DNA from: Gammaproteobacteria bacterium
GTDB lineage: Bacteria; Pseudomonadota; Gammaproteobacteria; Burkholderiales; Gallionellaceae
Reading direction: 5' to 3'
Assembly (NCBI GenBank): GCA_018814405.1
Contig: JAHIZO010000007.1
Location: forward strand, 248,001-312,000
Length of the DNA: 64,000 nucleotides
Shown here in pieces: positions 46,080 through 54,342 of this stretch. Numbering within the stretch: the first letter of the stretch is position 1; every line of letters starts with the position of its first letter. A model generated the notes under the pieces. The model ran no database searches. It was given only the letters and a program-made list of their open reading frames with translations, and had not been told where the DNA came from. Made by a program: the position numbers and the translations under genes.

Positions 46080-46388
46080 ATGAATATGAAGAACAAACTG
46101 ATCGATAAAGACGAAGATATCCTGCAGGCATCGCTGGCAATGAAGGCCATCGCGCACCCGCTACGGCTTAAAGTGCTGTGTGTATTGAGTGATGGCGAAC
46201 TCAGCGTGCAGGAGATCGTCGACAGCGTTGGCACCTCCCAAAGTAATATTTCCCAACACTTGGCTATCCTGCGTGATAAAGGCGTGCTCGCCACGCGCAA
46301 GGAAGCCAATCGCGTGTTCTATCGCATCGGCGATCCTCGTACCGTCAAACTGGTGGGTATGATGCGTGATGTGTTCTGTTCTATCTGA
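46080..46388 (+). CDS. ArsR-family repressor of the SqrR/BigR/YgaV persulfide-sensor type
   Basis: A 102-residue winged-helix regulator: AIAHPLRLKVLCVLSDGELSV in part, the recognition helix SQSNISQHLAILRDKGVL and the wing ANRVFYRIGD. It lacks the ELCVCDL metal site of ArsR/SmtB. It has only two cysteines, Cys34 (in LxxLCxLS) and Cys100 (in DVFCSI), 66 residues apart, exactly the separation of Cys41 and Cys107 in SqrR, which form a tetrasulfide bridge with persulfides. It should therefore be a reactive-sulfur repressor. It precedes a RND efflux operon; a perfect inverted repeat covers the promoter between them. A second ATG at 46086 is possible. Confidence 0.82.
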   Translation: MNMKNKLIDKDEDILQASLAMKAIAHPLRLKVLCVLSDGELSVQEIVDSVGTSQSNISQHLAILRDKGVLATRKEANRVFYRIGDPRTVKLVGMMRDVFCSI

Positions 46389-46417
46389 AATCAAATAACC
46401 TACAAATAAAGTAGGGC

Positions 46418-46448
46418 TTGTCATGCATATTAGAATTCGCTAATATGC
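46418..46448 (+). promoter_or_regulatory. Palindromic operator over the promoter of the RND efflux operon
   Basis: GCATATTAG (46425-46433) and CTAATATGC (46440-46448) form a perfect 9-bp inverted repeat with a 6-bp centre. A promoter overlaps it: TTGTCA (46418-46423, 5 of 6) and TAATAT (46441-46446) separated by 17 bp. Binding here would block RNA polymerase. It lies 37 bases after the arsR stop and 28 before the adaptor ATG. Confidence 0.85.
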
Positions 46449-46475
46449 GCGTATTCTTTTTCTCGAGGTGTTGCC

Positions 46476-47513
46476 ATGAAGCTTGATCCCCGTGTGTTGT
46501 TCGGTCTTTCGGCGATGTTGTTCGGTGCATCTTTGCAGGCAGCGGAGCCTTTGGCGCTTGCGCCGGTGCAATATCGAGAGGTAGAGCAGACCTATAGTGT
46601 TGACGGGGTGGTCGAAGCAACGCGCCAGTCCACAGTGTCTGCACAGATATCTGGTCGTGTAAAAGCGATCTTCTTTGATGTGGGCGACCGCGTCAGCAGG
46701 GGACATATCCTGCTCAAGATAGATGAGCGCGAAGCCAATCAGGCTTTGGCTGGAAGTCGCGCGCAACTGTCGCAAGCGCAGGCCGCTTTGCAGAATGCAC
46801 GTCTGAACTATGAGCGTTCGCAGGAACTGTTTAAACAAAAGTTCATCAGCCAAGCTGCGCTAGACAAGGCCAAGTCGGATTACGAGATGGCCAAGGCGCA
46901 GGCCGAAGCCAGTGAAGCCGGCGCGGAACAGTCAGCACTGGCGCAAAGCTATACCTCGGTCATCGCACCCTATGCCGGCGTAGTGTCGGCACGCATGGTG
47001 GAGATGGGCGAGATGGTCACTGTGGGCAAGCCGTTGATGACCGGTTTCGATCCTTCGCAACTGCGTGTGATCGCCAATGTATCGCAGGATCGCCTGAAAG
47101 ACATCGGTACGCGGCCGGTGGTGACGGTAGAAGTACCTTCGCTGCAGCGCTGGGTCAAGGCCGCATCGGTCACCGTGCAGCCGTCCGCCGACTTGCGCAC
47201 ACACAGCACACAGGTGCGAATCGACCTGCCCTCCAATCAAACCAATCTGTACCCCGGCATGTTCGTGCGCACCCATTTTGTGGTGGGCAAAGAGAACAAA
47301 TTGCTCATCCCAACCAGCGCAGTAGTGCGCCGCAGCGAGGTGGTGGCGGTGTATGTGGTGGACGAAAATGGCACACCGCGTCTGCGCCAAGTGCGTTTGG
47401 GCGAAGCGAACGCGCAGGACGAGATCGAAGTGCTGGCCGGTTTGAATATTGGCGAGCGTGTAGCCCGTGAGGCGGTCAAGGCGGGCATGGTCGCCTCGGA
47501 GATGAAGCGATGA
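46476..47513 (+). CDS. RND efflux periplasmic adaptor (HlyD/AcrA family)
   Basis: A 345-residue adaptor. N-terminal signal (MKLDPRVLFGLSAMLFGASLQA, cleavage near residue 22), lipoyl domain halves (TVSAQISGRVKAIFFDVGDRV in part and SVIAPYAGVVSARMVEMGEMV in part), a coiled-coil hairpin (~90-150) and beta-barrel LYPGMFVRTHF. Such adaptors join the pump to a TolC-like channel. No lipobox cysteine, so probably not a lipoprotein. Its stop overlaps the RND gene (ATGA). No outer-membrane factor gene is adjacent. Confidence 0.9.
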   Translation: MKLDPRVLFGLSAMLFGASLQAAEPLALAPVQYREVEQTYSVDGVVEATRQSTVSAQISGRVKAIFFDVGDRVSRGHILLKIDEREANQALAGSRAQLSQAQAALQNARLNYERSQELFKQKFISQAALDKAKSDYEMAKAQAEASEAGAEQSALAQSYTSVIAPYAGVVSARMVEMGEMVTVGKPLMTGFDPSQLRVIANVSQDRLKDIGTRPVVTVEVPSLQRWVKAASVTVQPSADLRTHSTQVRIDLPSNQTNLYPGMFVRTHFVVGKENKLLIPTSAVVRRSEVVAVYVVDENGTPRLRQVRLGEANAQDEIEVLAGLNIGERVAREAVKAGMVASEMKR

Positions 47514-50500
47514 GCATGGGCATCTCGGGACGCATCGCACGCGTATTCCTGCGTTCGCAGATGACGCCGCTGTTGGCGCTGGTCGCCATGCTGCTCGGCA
47601 TCTTTGCGGTGGCTGTCACGCCACGCGAAGAAGAACCGCAGATCAACGTGACCATGGCCAATGTATTGATCTCCTACCCCGGCGCTTCTGCGCAGGATGT
47701 GGCGAATACTGTGGCGACGCCGGCCGAGCAGGTGTTGTCGCAGATCGCGGGCGTCGATCATGTCTATTCCATTTCGCAGCCCGGTATGGCGGTACTCACC
47801 GTGCAATTCAAGGTGGGCGAGCTGCATGTGCCATCGCTGGTGAAGCTATATGACGTCATCTGGTCGCATGCGGATTGGCTGCCTTCCACGCTGGGCGTGG
47901 CGCAGCCCATCATCAAAGCCAAAGGCATCGATGATGTGCCGATGTTGGCGCTGACCTTGTGGCGTGATCAAGGCGCCGGCAATGCTGTCGCACTTTCACA
48001 AGTGGCACATGCCATCGAGTCAGAATTGAAGCGTGTGCCGGGTACGCGGGAAGTGAGCACGCTGGGCGCGACACCGCGCGTGGTGCGTGTGCTGCTCGAT
48101 CCGGAAGCGTTGAATGCCCATCAATTGTCGGTGCAGGAAGTACGGGCTGCATTGCAGGCATCCAATGTTTCGCATAGTGCCGGCACATTGGTACAAAACA
48201 ATCGTGAAGTGTTGGTGCAAACCGGCACCTTTCTTAGCGATGCGCGTGAAGTGAGTCAGTTGGTGGTCGGCGTGACGGCGGGCAAGCCCGTGTTCCTACG
48301 CGATGTAGCGGAAGTGCGAGACAGTGCAGATCAGCCACAAAGTTATGTATGGATGGGCGCTGGCGCGGCTGCAGCCGATAAGCAGATCACTGCGCAAGGT
48401 GAATATAGTGCCGTGACATTGGCTGTCACCAAGAAGCCGGGCGAGAACGCAGTGGATGTCGCCAATAAATTGTTGCATCGCGTGGATGAACTGAAAGGCA
48501 GTGTCATTCCGGATGATGTGCAGGTGACCGTCACGCGCAACTATGGCGAAACTGCCAACGACAAGGCGATGAAGCTGATCCAGAAGTTGTTCTTCGCCAC
48601 TTTCGCCGTGGTCGCGCTGGTGTGGTTCGCCTTGGGACGACGCGAGGCATTCATCGTCGGTGTGGCAGTGATATTGACGCTGGCGGTGACGTTGTTCGCC
48701 TCTTGGGCGTACGGCTTTACGCTGAATCGTGTGTCGCTGTTCGCACTGATCTTCTCTATCGGCATCCTGGTGGACGATGCCATCGTGGTGGTAGAGAACA
48801 TCCACCGTCGTCGTGAGCTATCACAGCAGCAGCCTTTGTCGGAGATCATTCCCGAGGCGGTGGATGAGGTCGGCAGCCCGACCATTCTGGCCACATTTAC
48901 GGTCATCGCAGCCTTGTTGCCGATGGCATTCGTCAGCGGTCTGATGGGGCCGTACATGAGCCCGATCCCGATCAATGCCAGTATGGGCATGTTGATCTCG
49001 CTGGCGATCGCTTTCATCGTCACGCCCTGGCTGGCACTCAAGTTCGCCGGCCCACAGCACGCGGTGGTGAAGAACGAGGAGGATACGGCCCTCGCGCGTT
49101 TCTTCCGCATGCGTCTTGGGCCGTTCCTGAACAAAGAGCATGGCAAACCTGCACGGCGAAAACTTTGGCTGGGAATATTAGGCGGCTTGCTGTTCGCGGT
49201 TTCCTTAACTGTTGTGAAGCTGGTGGTGCTGAAGATGCTGCCCTTCGACAACAAGTCTGAATTTCAAATAGTGGTGGATATGCCCTCCGGTACCGCCTTG
49301 GAGCAGACTGCAGGCGTGATGCGCGAGATCGGCACCTATATGGCGACCGTGCCGGAAGTCACGGACTATCAGGCCTATGCAGGTACCGCCTCGCCGATCA
49401 ACTTCAACGGTTTGGTGCGTCAATACTACTTGCGCACTTCGCCTGAGCAGGGCGACATACAGATCAATCTGCAAGACAAGCATCTGCGAGATCGCAGTAG
49501 CCACGAGATCGCAACTTCAGTGCGCGAGCCGATCGAGGAGATCGCCAATCGCTGGCATGCCAAAGTGAAAGTGGTCGAAGTGCCGCCGGGTCCGCCAGTG
49601 ATGTCCCCTATCGTAGCGGAGATCTACGGCCCGGACTATGAGGGCGCGCGTCAGGTTGCGACCAAGGTGCGTGAGCAATTTGTCGCCACAGCGGATATCG
49701 TCGGTATCGACGATACGGTGAGCGAAGCCGCGCCCAAAATGATCTTACGCGTGATGCAAAGCAAGGCGGCTTTGCTCGGCGTGGCGCAGAGTGACATCGT
49801 GGATGCGGTGCAGATCGCGCTGTCCGGTCAGGATGTGACTGCGTTGCACGCGATGGATGCGAAATACGCGCCGCCGTTGCGCCTTGGCCTGCCGGCGGAG
49901 AAGCGCAGTCGTATAGACGATGTACTGAAACTGAAGGTGCGTTCACGTGATGGGGCATTGGTGCCGCTTTCGGAAGTGGTGCAAGTGGTCAAGACGCAAC
50001 GCGACTATCCGATCTATCACAAGGATCTGCTGCCGGTGGTGTATGTGACCGGCGACATGGCGGGCGATCTGGATAGCCCGCTATATGGCATGTTCGACAT
50101 CAATGGCAAGACTGACGGGATGGCACTGGAGCAGGGCGGCACTTTGGAGCCCTACTTCTTCAAGCAACCGTCCGACCCCTATGCGGGCTATGCGCTGAAG
50201 TGGGACGGCGAATGGCAGGTGACCTTCGAGACATTCCGCGACATGGGTATCGCCTATGGCATCGGCTTGATCCTGATCTATCTGCTGGTGGTGGCGCAGT
50301 TCAAGAGCTATGTCGTGCCGCTGGTGATCATGGCACCGATCCCGTTGACCATCATCGGTGTGATGCCTGGTCATGCATTGTTCGGCGCGCAGTTCACTGC
50401 GACTTCGATGATCGGCATGATCGCGCTGGCGGGCATCATCGTGCGTAACTCGATCTTGCTGGTGGACTTCGTCAACTTGCAATTGCGTGACGGTGTGGAT

Positions 50501-50716
50501 CCGCAACATGCGGTGACCAATGCCGCCGCCGCACGCGCCAAACCCATTCTGTTGACTGGTCTGGCTGCGATGCTGGGTGCGTTGTTCATCCTCGATGACC
50601 CGATCTTCAATGGGCTGGCATTGGCGCTGATCTTCGGCATCCTGGTTTCAACGGTGCTGACCCTGATCGTGATTCCGGTGTTGTATTACGCCACCTTGTA
50701 CAAGAAATTCCCGTAA
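47510..50716 (+). CDS. RND-family efflux permease (AcrB/HAE-like)
   Basis: A 1068-residue inner-membrane pump driven by proton entry. Two repeats of six helices with large periplasmic loops. Visible: N-terminal MTPLLALVAMLLGIFAVAVTPREEEPQI, SIGILVDDAIVVVENIHRRR (the helix-4 Asp pair), and ALAGIIVRNSILLVDFVN in the second half. The PREEEPQI start belongs to a branch often annotated only as RND transporter, not to CusA-type metal pumps, whose methionine pattern I do not see. Substrate unknown; control by a persulfide-type repressor suggests a sulfur-related or oxidative-stress compound. Confidence 0.9.
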   Translation: MSMGISGRIARVFLRSQMTPLLALVAMLLGIFAVAVTPREEEPQINVTMANVLISYPGASAQDVANTVATPAEQVLSQIAGVDHVYSISQPGMAVLTVQFKVGELHVPSLVKLYDVIWSHADWLPSTLGVAQPIIKAKGIDDVPMLALTLWRDQGAGNAVALSQVAHAIESELKRVPGTREVSTLGATPRVVRVLLDPEALNAHQLSVQEVRAALQASNVSHSAGTLVQNNREVLVQTGTFLSDAREVSQLVVGVTAGKPVFLRDVAEVRDSADQPQSYVWMGAGAAAADKQITAQGEYSAVTLAVTKKPGENAVDVANKLLHRVDELKGSVIPDDVQVTVTRNYGETANDKAMKLIQKLFFATFAVVALVWFALGRREAFIVGVAVILTLAVTLFASWAYGFTLNRVSLFALIFSIGILVDDAIVVVENIHRRRELSQQQPLSEIIPEAVDEVGSPTILATFTVIAALLPMAFVSGLMGPYMSPIPINASMGMLISLAIAFIVTPWLALKFAGPQHAVVKNEEDTALARFFRMRLGPFLNKEHGKPARRKLWLGILGGLLFAVSLTVVKLVVLKMLPFDNKSEFQIVVDMPSGTALEQTAGVMREIGTYMATVPEVTDYQAYAGTASPINFNGLVRQYYLRTSPEQGDIQINLQDKHLRDRSSHEIATSVREPIEEIANRWHAKVKVVEVPPGPPVMSPIVAEIYGPDYEGARQVATKVREQFVATADIVGIDDTVSEAAPKMILRVMQSKAALLGVAQSDIVDAVQIALSGQDVTALHAMDAKYAPPLRLGLPAEKRSRIDDVLKLKVRSRDGALVPLSEVVQVVKTQRDYPIYHKDLLPVVYVTGDMAGDLDSPLYGMFDINGKTDGMALEQGGTLEPYFFKQPSDPYAGYALKWDGEWQVTFETFRDMGIAYGIGLILIYLLVVAQFKSYVVPLVIMAPIPLTIIGVMPGHALFGAQFTATSMIGMIALAGIIVRNSILLVDFVNLQLRDGVDPQHAVTNAAAARAKPILLTGLAAMLGALFILDDPIFNGLALALIFGILVSTVLTLIVIPVLYYATLYKKFP

Positions 50717-50739
50717 ACTTTAAATAGGAGCTTTTAAAC

Positions 50740-50949
50740 ATGAATGCAGAACGTATCGTCCGTATCATCGCTGGTTTCTTTGTAATGTTGTCGTTGGCAC
50801 TGGGTGCGCAGGCTAGTCCGCTGTTCGTCAGCGAGTACTTCCTGTTCTTCACTGCCTTCGTTGGTCTGAACTTGTTCCAAAGCGGCTTCACGCAGATCTG
50901 CCCGTTAAATAACATCCTCGCCAAATTCGGCGTCAAGGGCAGTTGCTGA
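50740..50949 (+). CDS. DUF2892 (YgaP-like) inner-membrane protein
   Basis: A 69-residue two-helix protein with the DUF2892 signature FQSGFTQICPLNNIL. E. coli carries this domain at the C-terminus of YgaP, fused to a rhodanese, and YgaP is controlled by the persulfide sensor YgaV. Here it is a stand-alone gene at the end of the ArsR-adaptor-RND operon, which supports the reactive-sulfur interpretation. AGGAG lies nine bases before the ATG. Cysteines occur in QICPL and at the extreme C-terminus. A stand-alone rhodanese is two genes further on. Confidence 0.85.
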   Translation: MNAERIVRIIAGFFVMLSLALGAQASPLFVSEYFLFFTAFVGLNLFQSGFTQICPLNNILAKFGVKGSC

Positions 50950-52736
50950 AACGACTTGTAAACCTTCCTTTCAAATTCGCTCACATCAGTCTGGCCTTCG
51001 TTGGACTGATGTGGGTTTTGCCATTTCTGTACTACCACCACGCCTATCCGCTCACCACTTTCTATCAAGAATGGCTGGCAGCATTGTTGGGTGTGTGTGC
51101 GTTGCCGCTGCTGCTGACCAAACGCTACTGGCAGGCGCCGCAAGTGCCGGGCATCGTATTGCTGCCGGTCGGCTTGATGCTGATATTGCTGCTGCAGTTC
51201 ATGCTGGGCCGCATCATCCATTTCGACCATGTGCTGATGTTGTCGCTGTATCTGTTGTTCGCGGCATTACTGATGATGCTGGGGCAGCATTTGCGCGAAG
51301 AGCTGGGTTTGCAGCGACTGGCAACAGTGTTGGCAATCTGTTTGCTAGTTGGTGCGGAGCTCAATACTTTGGCAGGGGTGCTACAGCACTATCGCTGGGA
51401 TACTTTCCTGAATTCGGTAGTGACCGTTAAAACCTCAAACGCGGTGTATGGCAACATCGCCCAGCCCAATCATTTTGCAAATTACATCGCACTGGGATTG
51501 CTTTCGTTGGGGTTGTTGCAGCATCGTTTAGGAATGCGGGTTTGGCAAACGGCATTGCTGGCCATTCCCATATTGTTCGTCATGGTGTTGTCCGGCTCGC
51601 GGAGTGGGTGGCTCTATCTGATCGCCGTATTGATACTGGCTTGGTGGTGGCAGCGCAAGGAACCTTGGCTGCGTTCGTTATTCCGTTATGCCGTTGTCTT
51701 GTGCGCCGCATATGCGCTATTGCATGGCCTAGTGCAACTAACTTGGTTGCAGGGGAGCACAGGTAGTGTGACAGCGGCCGAGCGCTTGTTCGGTGAGGCG
51801 CGCAGCGGCGGTATCCGTCTATATCTGTGGCAGGAATCGATGCTGATCTTTGCCCAGTTCCCTTTGTTGGGCGCCGGATTTGGCCAGTTCGCATACCAGC
51901 ATTTGCAGCTGGCGGCTGAGCTGCGCAATCCTGAAATGGTTGGTTTGTACAACAACGCCCACAATATCGTGATGCAACTGGCGGCCGAGACGGGTCTGGC
52001 CGGATTGCTGGTTTTCTTTGTCACTATAAGTATTTGGATATGGCGGACTTTGGTGCGCGGCGCGAGTTATACGCTTGAACAGTGGTGGGCAATCGCGATA
52101 CTGGCTGTGTTGGGTATCCATTCCTTGCTTGAATATCCGCTCTGGTATCTGCACTTCGTCGGCGTAGCGGCGGTCCTGTTGGGAGCCCTTGATGCGGGTG
52201 CGCATCGTCTGGAGTTGCGCGGAGTGGGCAGGCTGTCCGTGGCCGCCATCCTGTTGCTGGGCGCGTTGTCGTTGTTTCAGGGTTTGCAGGCTTATCGCCA
52301 CCTTGAGTCCGCAACCAATATGCGCGGATTGGCCGCCAGAGATGCCCGCTACGCGGAACGGGCGAGAGACGAACTGCTGGAGACATTAAAATATCCCTTG
52401 TTCAACAGCTATGCGGAGCTGTTCATCGCACACATGATGGCCCCGAACGAAGATCATCTGGCGGAGAAGCTGGCGTTGAATACACGCGCCATACGCTATA
52501 TCCCCACCGCTATCGTGAGCTATCACCAGACGTACCTGCTGGCCTTGTCCGATCAGCCGCAGGCTGCCCTGGATATGCTGGAGAAGACAGTCTGGAGTTA
52601 TCCGGGTCATTACGAAGCGGCAAGGGCGGAGATTGAAGCGCTGGCCGCGCAGCATCCCGCGCAGTTCCAGCCTCTGTTAGAATCCGCAGCCCGGAATTAT
52701 GAGGAGTACCGTCGTGCAGCAGTTCCTGCTAGATAA
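50943..52736 (+). CDS. PglL/Wzy-family O-oligosaccharyltransferase or O-antigen ligase
   Basis: A 597-residue inner-membrane protein with about 11-12 helices, a Wzy_C core (VLSGSRSGWLYLIAVLIL and NNAHNIVMQLAAETGLAGLL, whose His is typically essential) and a C-terminal periplasmic helical region (~430-597). Such enzymes transfer lipid-linked glycans to pilins (PglL/PilO) or to lipid A (WaaL). The pilin cluster nearby makes pilin glycosylation plausible. The start is probably the TTG at 50943, overlapping the previous stop, with AAGGGCAG just upstream; no ATG lies near the natural N-terminus. Confidence 0.85.
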   Translation: MLKRLVNLPFKFAHISLAFVGLMWVLPFLYYHHAYPLTTFYQEWLAALLGVCALPLLLTKRYWQAPQVPGIVLLPVGLMLILLLQFMLGRIIHFDHVLMLSLYLLFAALLMMLGQHLREELGLQRLATVLAICLLVGAELNTLAGVLQHYRWDTFLNSVVTVKTSNAVYGNIAQPNHFANYIALGLLSLGLLQHRLGMRVWQTALLAIPILFVMVLSGSRSGWLYLIAVLILAWWWQRKEPWLRSLFRYAVVLCAAYALLHGLVQLTWLQGSTGSVTAAERLFGEARSGGIRLYLWQESMLIFAQFPLLGAGFGQFAYQHLQLAAELRNPEMVGLYNNAHNIVMQLAAETGLAGLLVFFVTISIWIWRTLVRGASYTLEQWWAIAILAVLGIHSLLEYPLWYLHFVGVAAVLLGALDAGAHRLELRGVGRLSVAAILLLGALSLFQGLQAYRHLESATNMRGLAARDARYAERARDELLETLKYPLFNSYAELFIAHMMAPNEDHLAEKLALNTRAIRYIPTAIVSYHQTYLLALSDQPQAALDMLEKTVWSYPGHYEAARAEIEALAAQHPAQFQPLLESAARNYEEYRRAAVPAR

Positions 52737-53133
52737 CCTGTTTACCCTGTCAATCACGCTGATCAGCGGCTATATGCTGTTTTGGAGCTACTTCGGCAAC
52801 CGCATCCTCGGCATCAAGGAAGCAGACACCCTGCAAGCGATGAATCTGATCAATCGTAACGACGCGCTATTGATCGATGTGCGCGAACAAAGCGAATACG
52901 ACAGCGGCCATATCATCAACAGCAAGCTGATGCCAGCTGCCAAGCTCAAAGAGCGTGTCGGTGAACTGGAGAAACATCGTGAACGTCCCATCATCCTGGT
53001 GTGTCGCAGCGGAGCGCGCGCGACGCCAATAGCCTCGTGGCTGGGCAAGCAGGGTTTTGCTCAGGTTTATCTGCTGTCCGGTGGCGTACTGGCTTGGCAG
53101 AAAGCCAAGCTACCACTGGAAAGGAAGAAATAG
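52714..53133 (+). CDS. Membrane-anchored rhodanese-like sulfurtransferase (YibN-like)
   Basis: A 139-residue protein: N-terminal helix (about 5-25, LFTLSITLISGYMLFW) and a rhodanese domain with DVREQSEYDSGHI and active-site CRSGARA. It overlaps the end of the oligosaccharyltransferase gene. I chose GTG at 52714, seven bases after GAGGAG, instead of the ATG at 52699. The order rhodanese-grxC-secB-gpsA is the conserved yibN cluster, so the gene need not belong functionally to the RND operon. Confidence 0.85.
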   Translation: MQQFLLDNLFTLSITLISGYMLFWSYFGNRILGIKEADTLQAMNLINRNDALLIDVREQSEYDSGHIINSKLMPAAKLKERVGELEKHRERPIILVCRSGARATPIASWLGKQGFAQVYLLSGGVLAWQKAKLPLERKK

Positions 53134-53141
53134 GAACCGCT

Positions 53142-53399
53142 ATGGCCAAAGTCGTAATGTATTGCACCGCTGTTTGCCCCTATTGTGTGAATGCGGAGCG
53201 CCTGCTGAAGCATCGCGGCGTCACCGAGATCGAAAAGATCCGTATCGACCTGGATCCTGAGCAAAGCGCGATCATGACCGCGCGCAGCAATCGGCGCACC
53301 GTGCCGCAGATATTCATCGATGACCGTCACATCGGCGGATTCGATGACTTGGCCGAGCTGGATCACGACGGCGGCTTGCTGCCTTTGTTAAACAATTAA
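53142..53399 (+). CDS. grxC: Glutaredoxin 3
   Basis: An 85-residue dithiol glutaredoxin, with active site CTAVCPYCVNAE, TVPQIFIDDRHIGGFDDL for glutathione binding. The ATG at 53142 follows the rhodanese stop by 8 bases with AGGAACC upstream; the longer in-frame sequence overlaps the neighbour. Part of the conserved rhodanese-grxC-secB set. Confidence 0.94.
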   Translation: MAKVVMYCTAVCPYCVNAERLLKHRGVTEIEKIRIDLDPEQSAIMTARSNRRTVPQIFIDDRHIGGFDDLAELDHDGGLLPLLNN

Positions 53400-53416
53400 C
53401 CAACCAAGGAAAAGAA

Positions 53417-53905
53417 ATGACCGAGAACGCAACATCTGCGCCACAGAGCGACGCGCCCATCTTCAACATCGAGAAACTGTATGTGAAGGATATGTCGTTA
53501 GAGATCCCCAATGCGCCCGCGATCTTTTTGCAGCGCGAGAATCCGCAGATCGACCTGCAACTGCAGACCAAAGCGGGGCAGCTGGAAGAGGGTGTGTACG
53601 AGGTGGAGGTGACCGTTACCGTAACGGCCAAGGTCGCAGAAAAAGAACAAACCATGTTTCTGATCGAAGCCAAGCAGGCGGGTATCTTCCAAGTACGCAA
53701 CATGCCCGCAGAAGAAATGGAAGGCATTCTGGCCGTGATGTGCCCGAACATCCTTTATCCCTACTTGCGCGAAGTCGTTTCTGATGTGGCAGTGCGCGGC
53801 GGATTTGCCCCGGTGTTGCTCAATCCGATCAATTTCGAAGCGATCTACCAGCAACAAAAGCAGCAGGCGCAAGCGCAGGCTGAGGGCGCAGCGGTCAAGC
53901 ACTGA
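53417..53905 (+). CDS. secB: Protein-export chaperone SecB
   Basis: A 162-residue cytoplasmic tetrameric chaperone that delivers precursors to SecA. FNIEKLYVKDMSLEIPNAP, then VTVTVTAKVAEKEQTMFLIE, CPNILYPYLREVVSD and GGFAPVLLNPINFEAIY are all typical. AAGGAAAAG precedes the ATG. Its TGA overlaps the next ATG by one base. Confidence 0.97.
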   Translation: MTENATSAPQSDAPIFNIEKLYVKDMSLEIPNAPAIFLQRENPQIDLQLQTKAGQLEEGVYEVEVTVTVTAKVAEKEQTMFLIEAKQAGIFQVRNMPAEEMEGILAVMCPNILYPYLREVVSDVAVRGGFAPVLLNPINFEAIYQQQKQQAQAQAEGAAVKH

Positions 53906-54339
53906 TGGCAAGATTGCTGGCAACGTTGTTGTTGTCCGGCCTGTGCCTTACGGCGCAAGCCTATGAGTTCGCCTCGGTGGCGGAGCCGGCAATCCTGTAT
54001 GACGCCAATTCACTCAAAGCGAAGAAGCTTTACGTTGCCACGCGCTTCCTGCCTTTGGAGCAGCTGGTGGTATTGGAAGCTTGGGTCAAGGCGCGCGATT
54101 CTACCGGCAAGGTGTTCTGGATCGAAAAACGTAACCTGAGCAGTAAGCGTTATGTCGTTGTGACAGCGCACGCAGCCAGCGTGCGCAGCAGTTGGAGCAA
54201 CAGCGCATCGGTGGCGTTCGTCGCACCCCGTCAGCTCGGTCTGGAATGGCTGGGGAATGCGGGTGGCGGCTGGGTCAAAGTGCGTCATCGCGATGGCTCC
54301 ACCGGCTATATCAAAGCATCGGAAGTCTGGGGTGACTGA
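53905..54339 (+). CDS. Secreted bacterial SH3-domain protein
   Basis: A 144-residue protein with a clear signal peptide (MARLLATLLLSGLCLTAQA) and two SH3b-like repeats, one around FASVAEPAILYDANS and one around ASVAFVAPRQLGLEWLG to SEVWGD. SH3b domains commonly bind cell-wall components or partners. It overlaps secB and is followed by gpsA after 3 bases. The exact role is unknown; a link to cell wall or export is inferred only from neighbours. Confidence 0.75.
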   Translation: MARLLATLLLSGLCLTAQAYEFASVAEPAILYDANSLKAKKLYVATRFLPLEQLVVLEAWVKARDSTGKVFWIEKRNLSSKRYVVVTAHAASVRSSWSNSASVAFVAPRQLGLEWLGNAGGGWVKVRHRDGSTGYIKASEVWGD

Positions 54340-54342
54340 GGC

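Noticed and set aside
46080-46388. Arsenite/zinc-sensing ArsR
   Set aside because: The ELCVCDL-type metal site is absent; only the SqrR-type cysteine pair is present.
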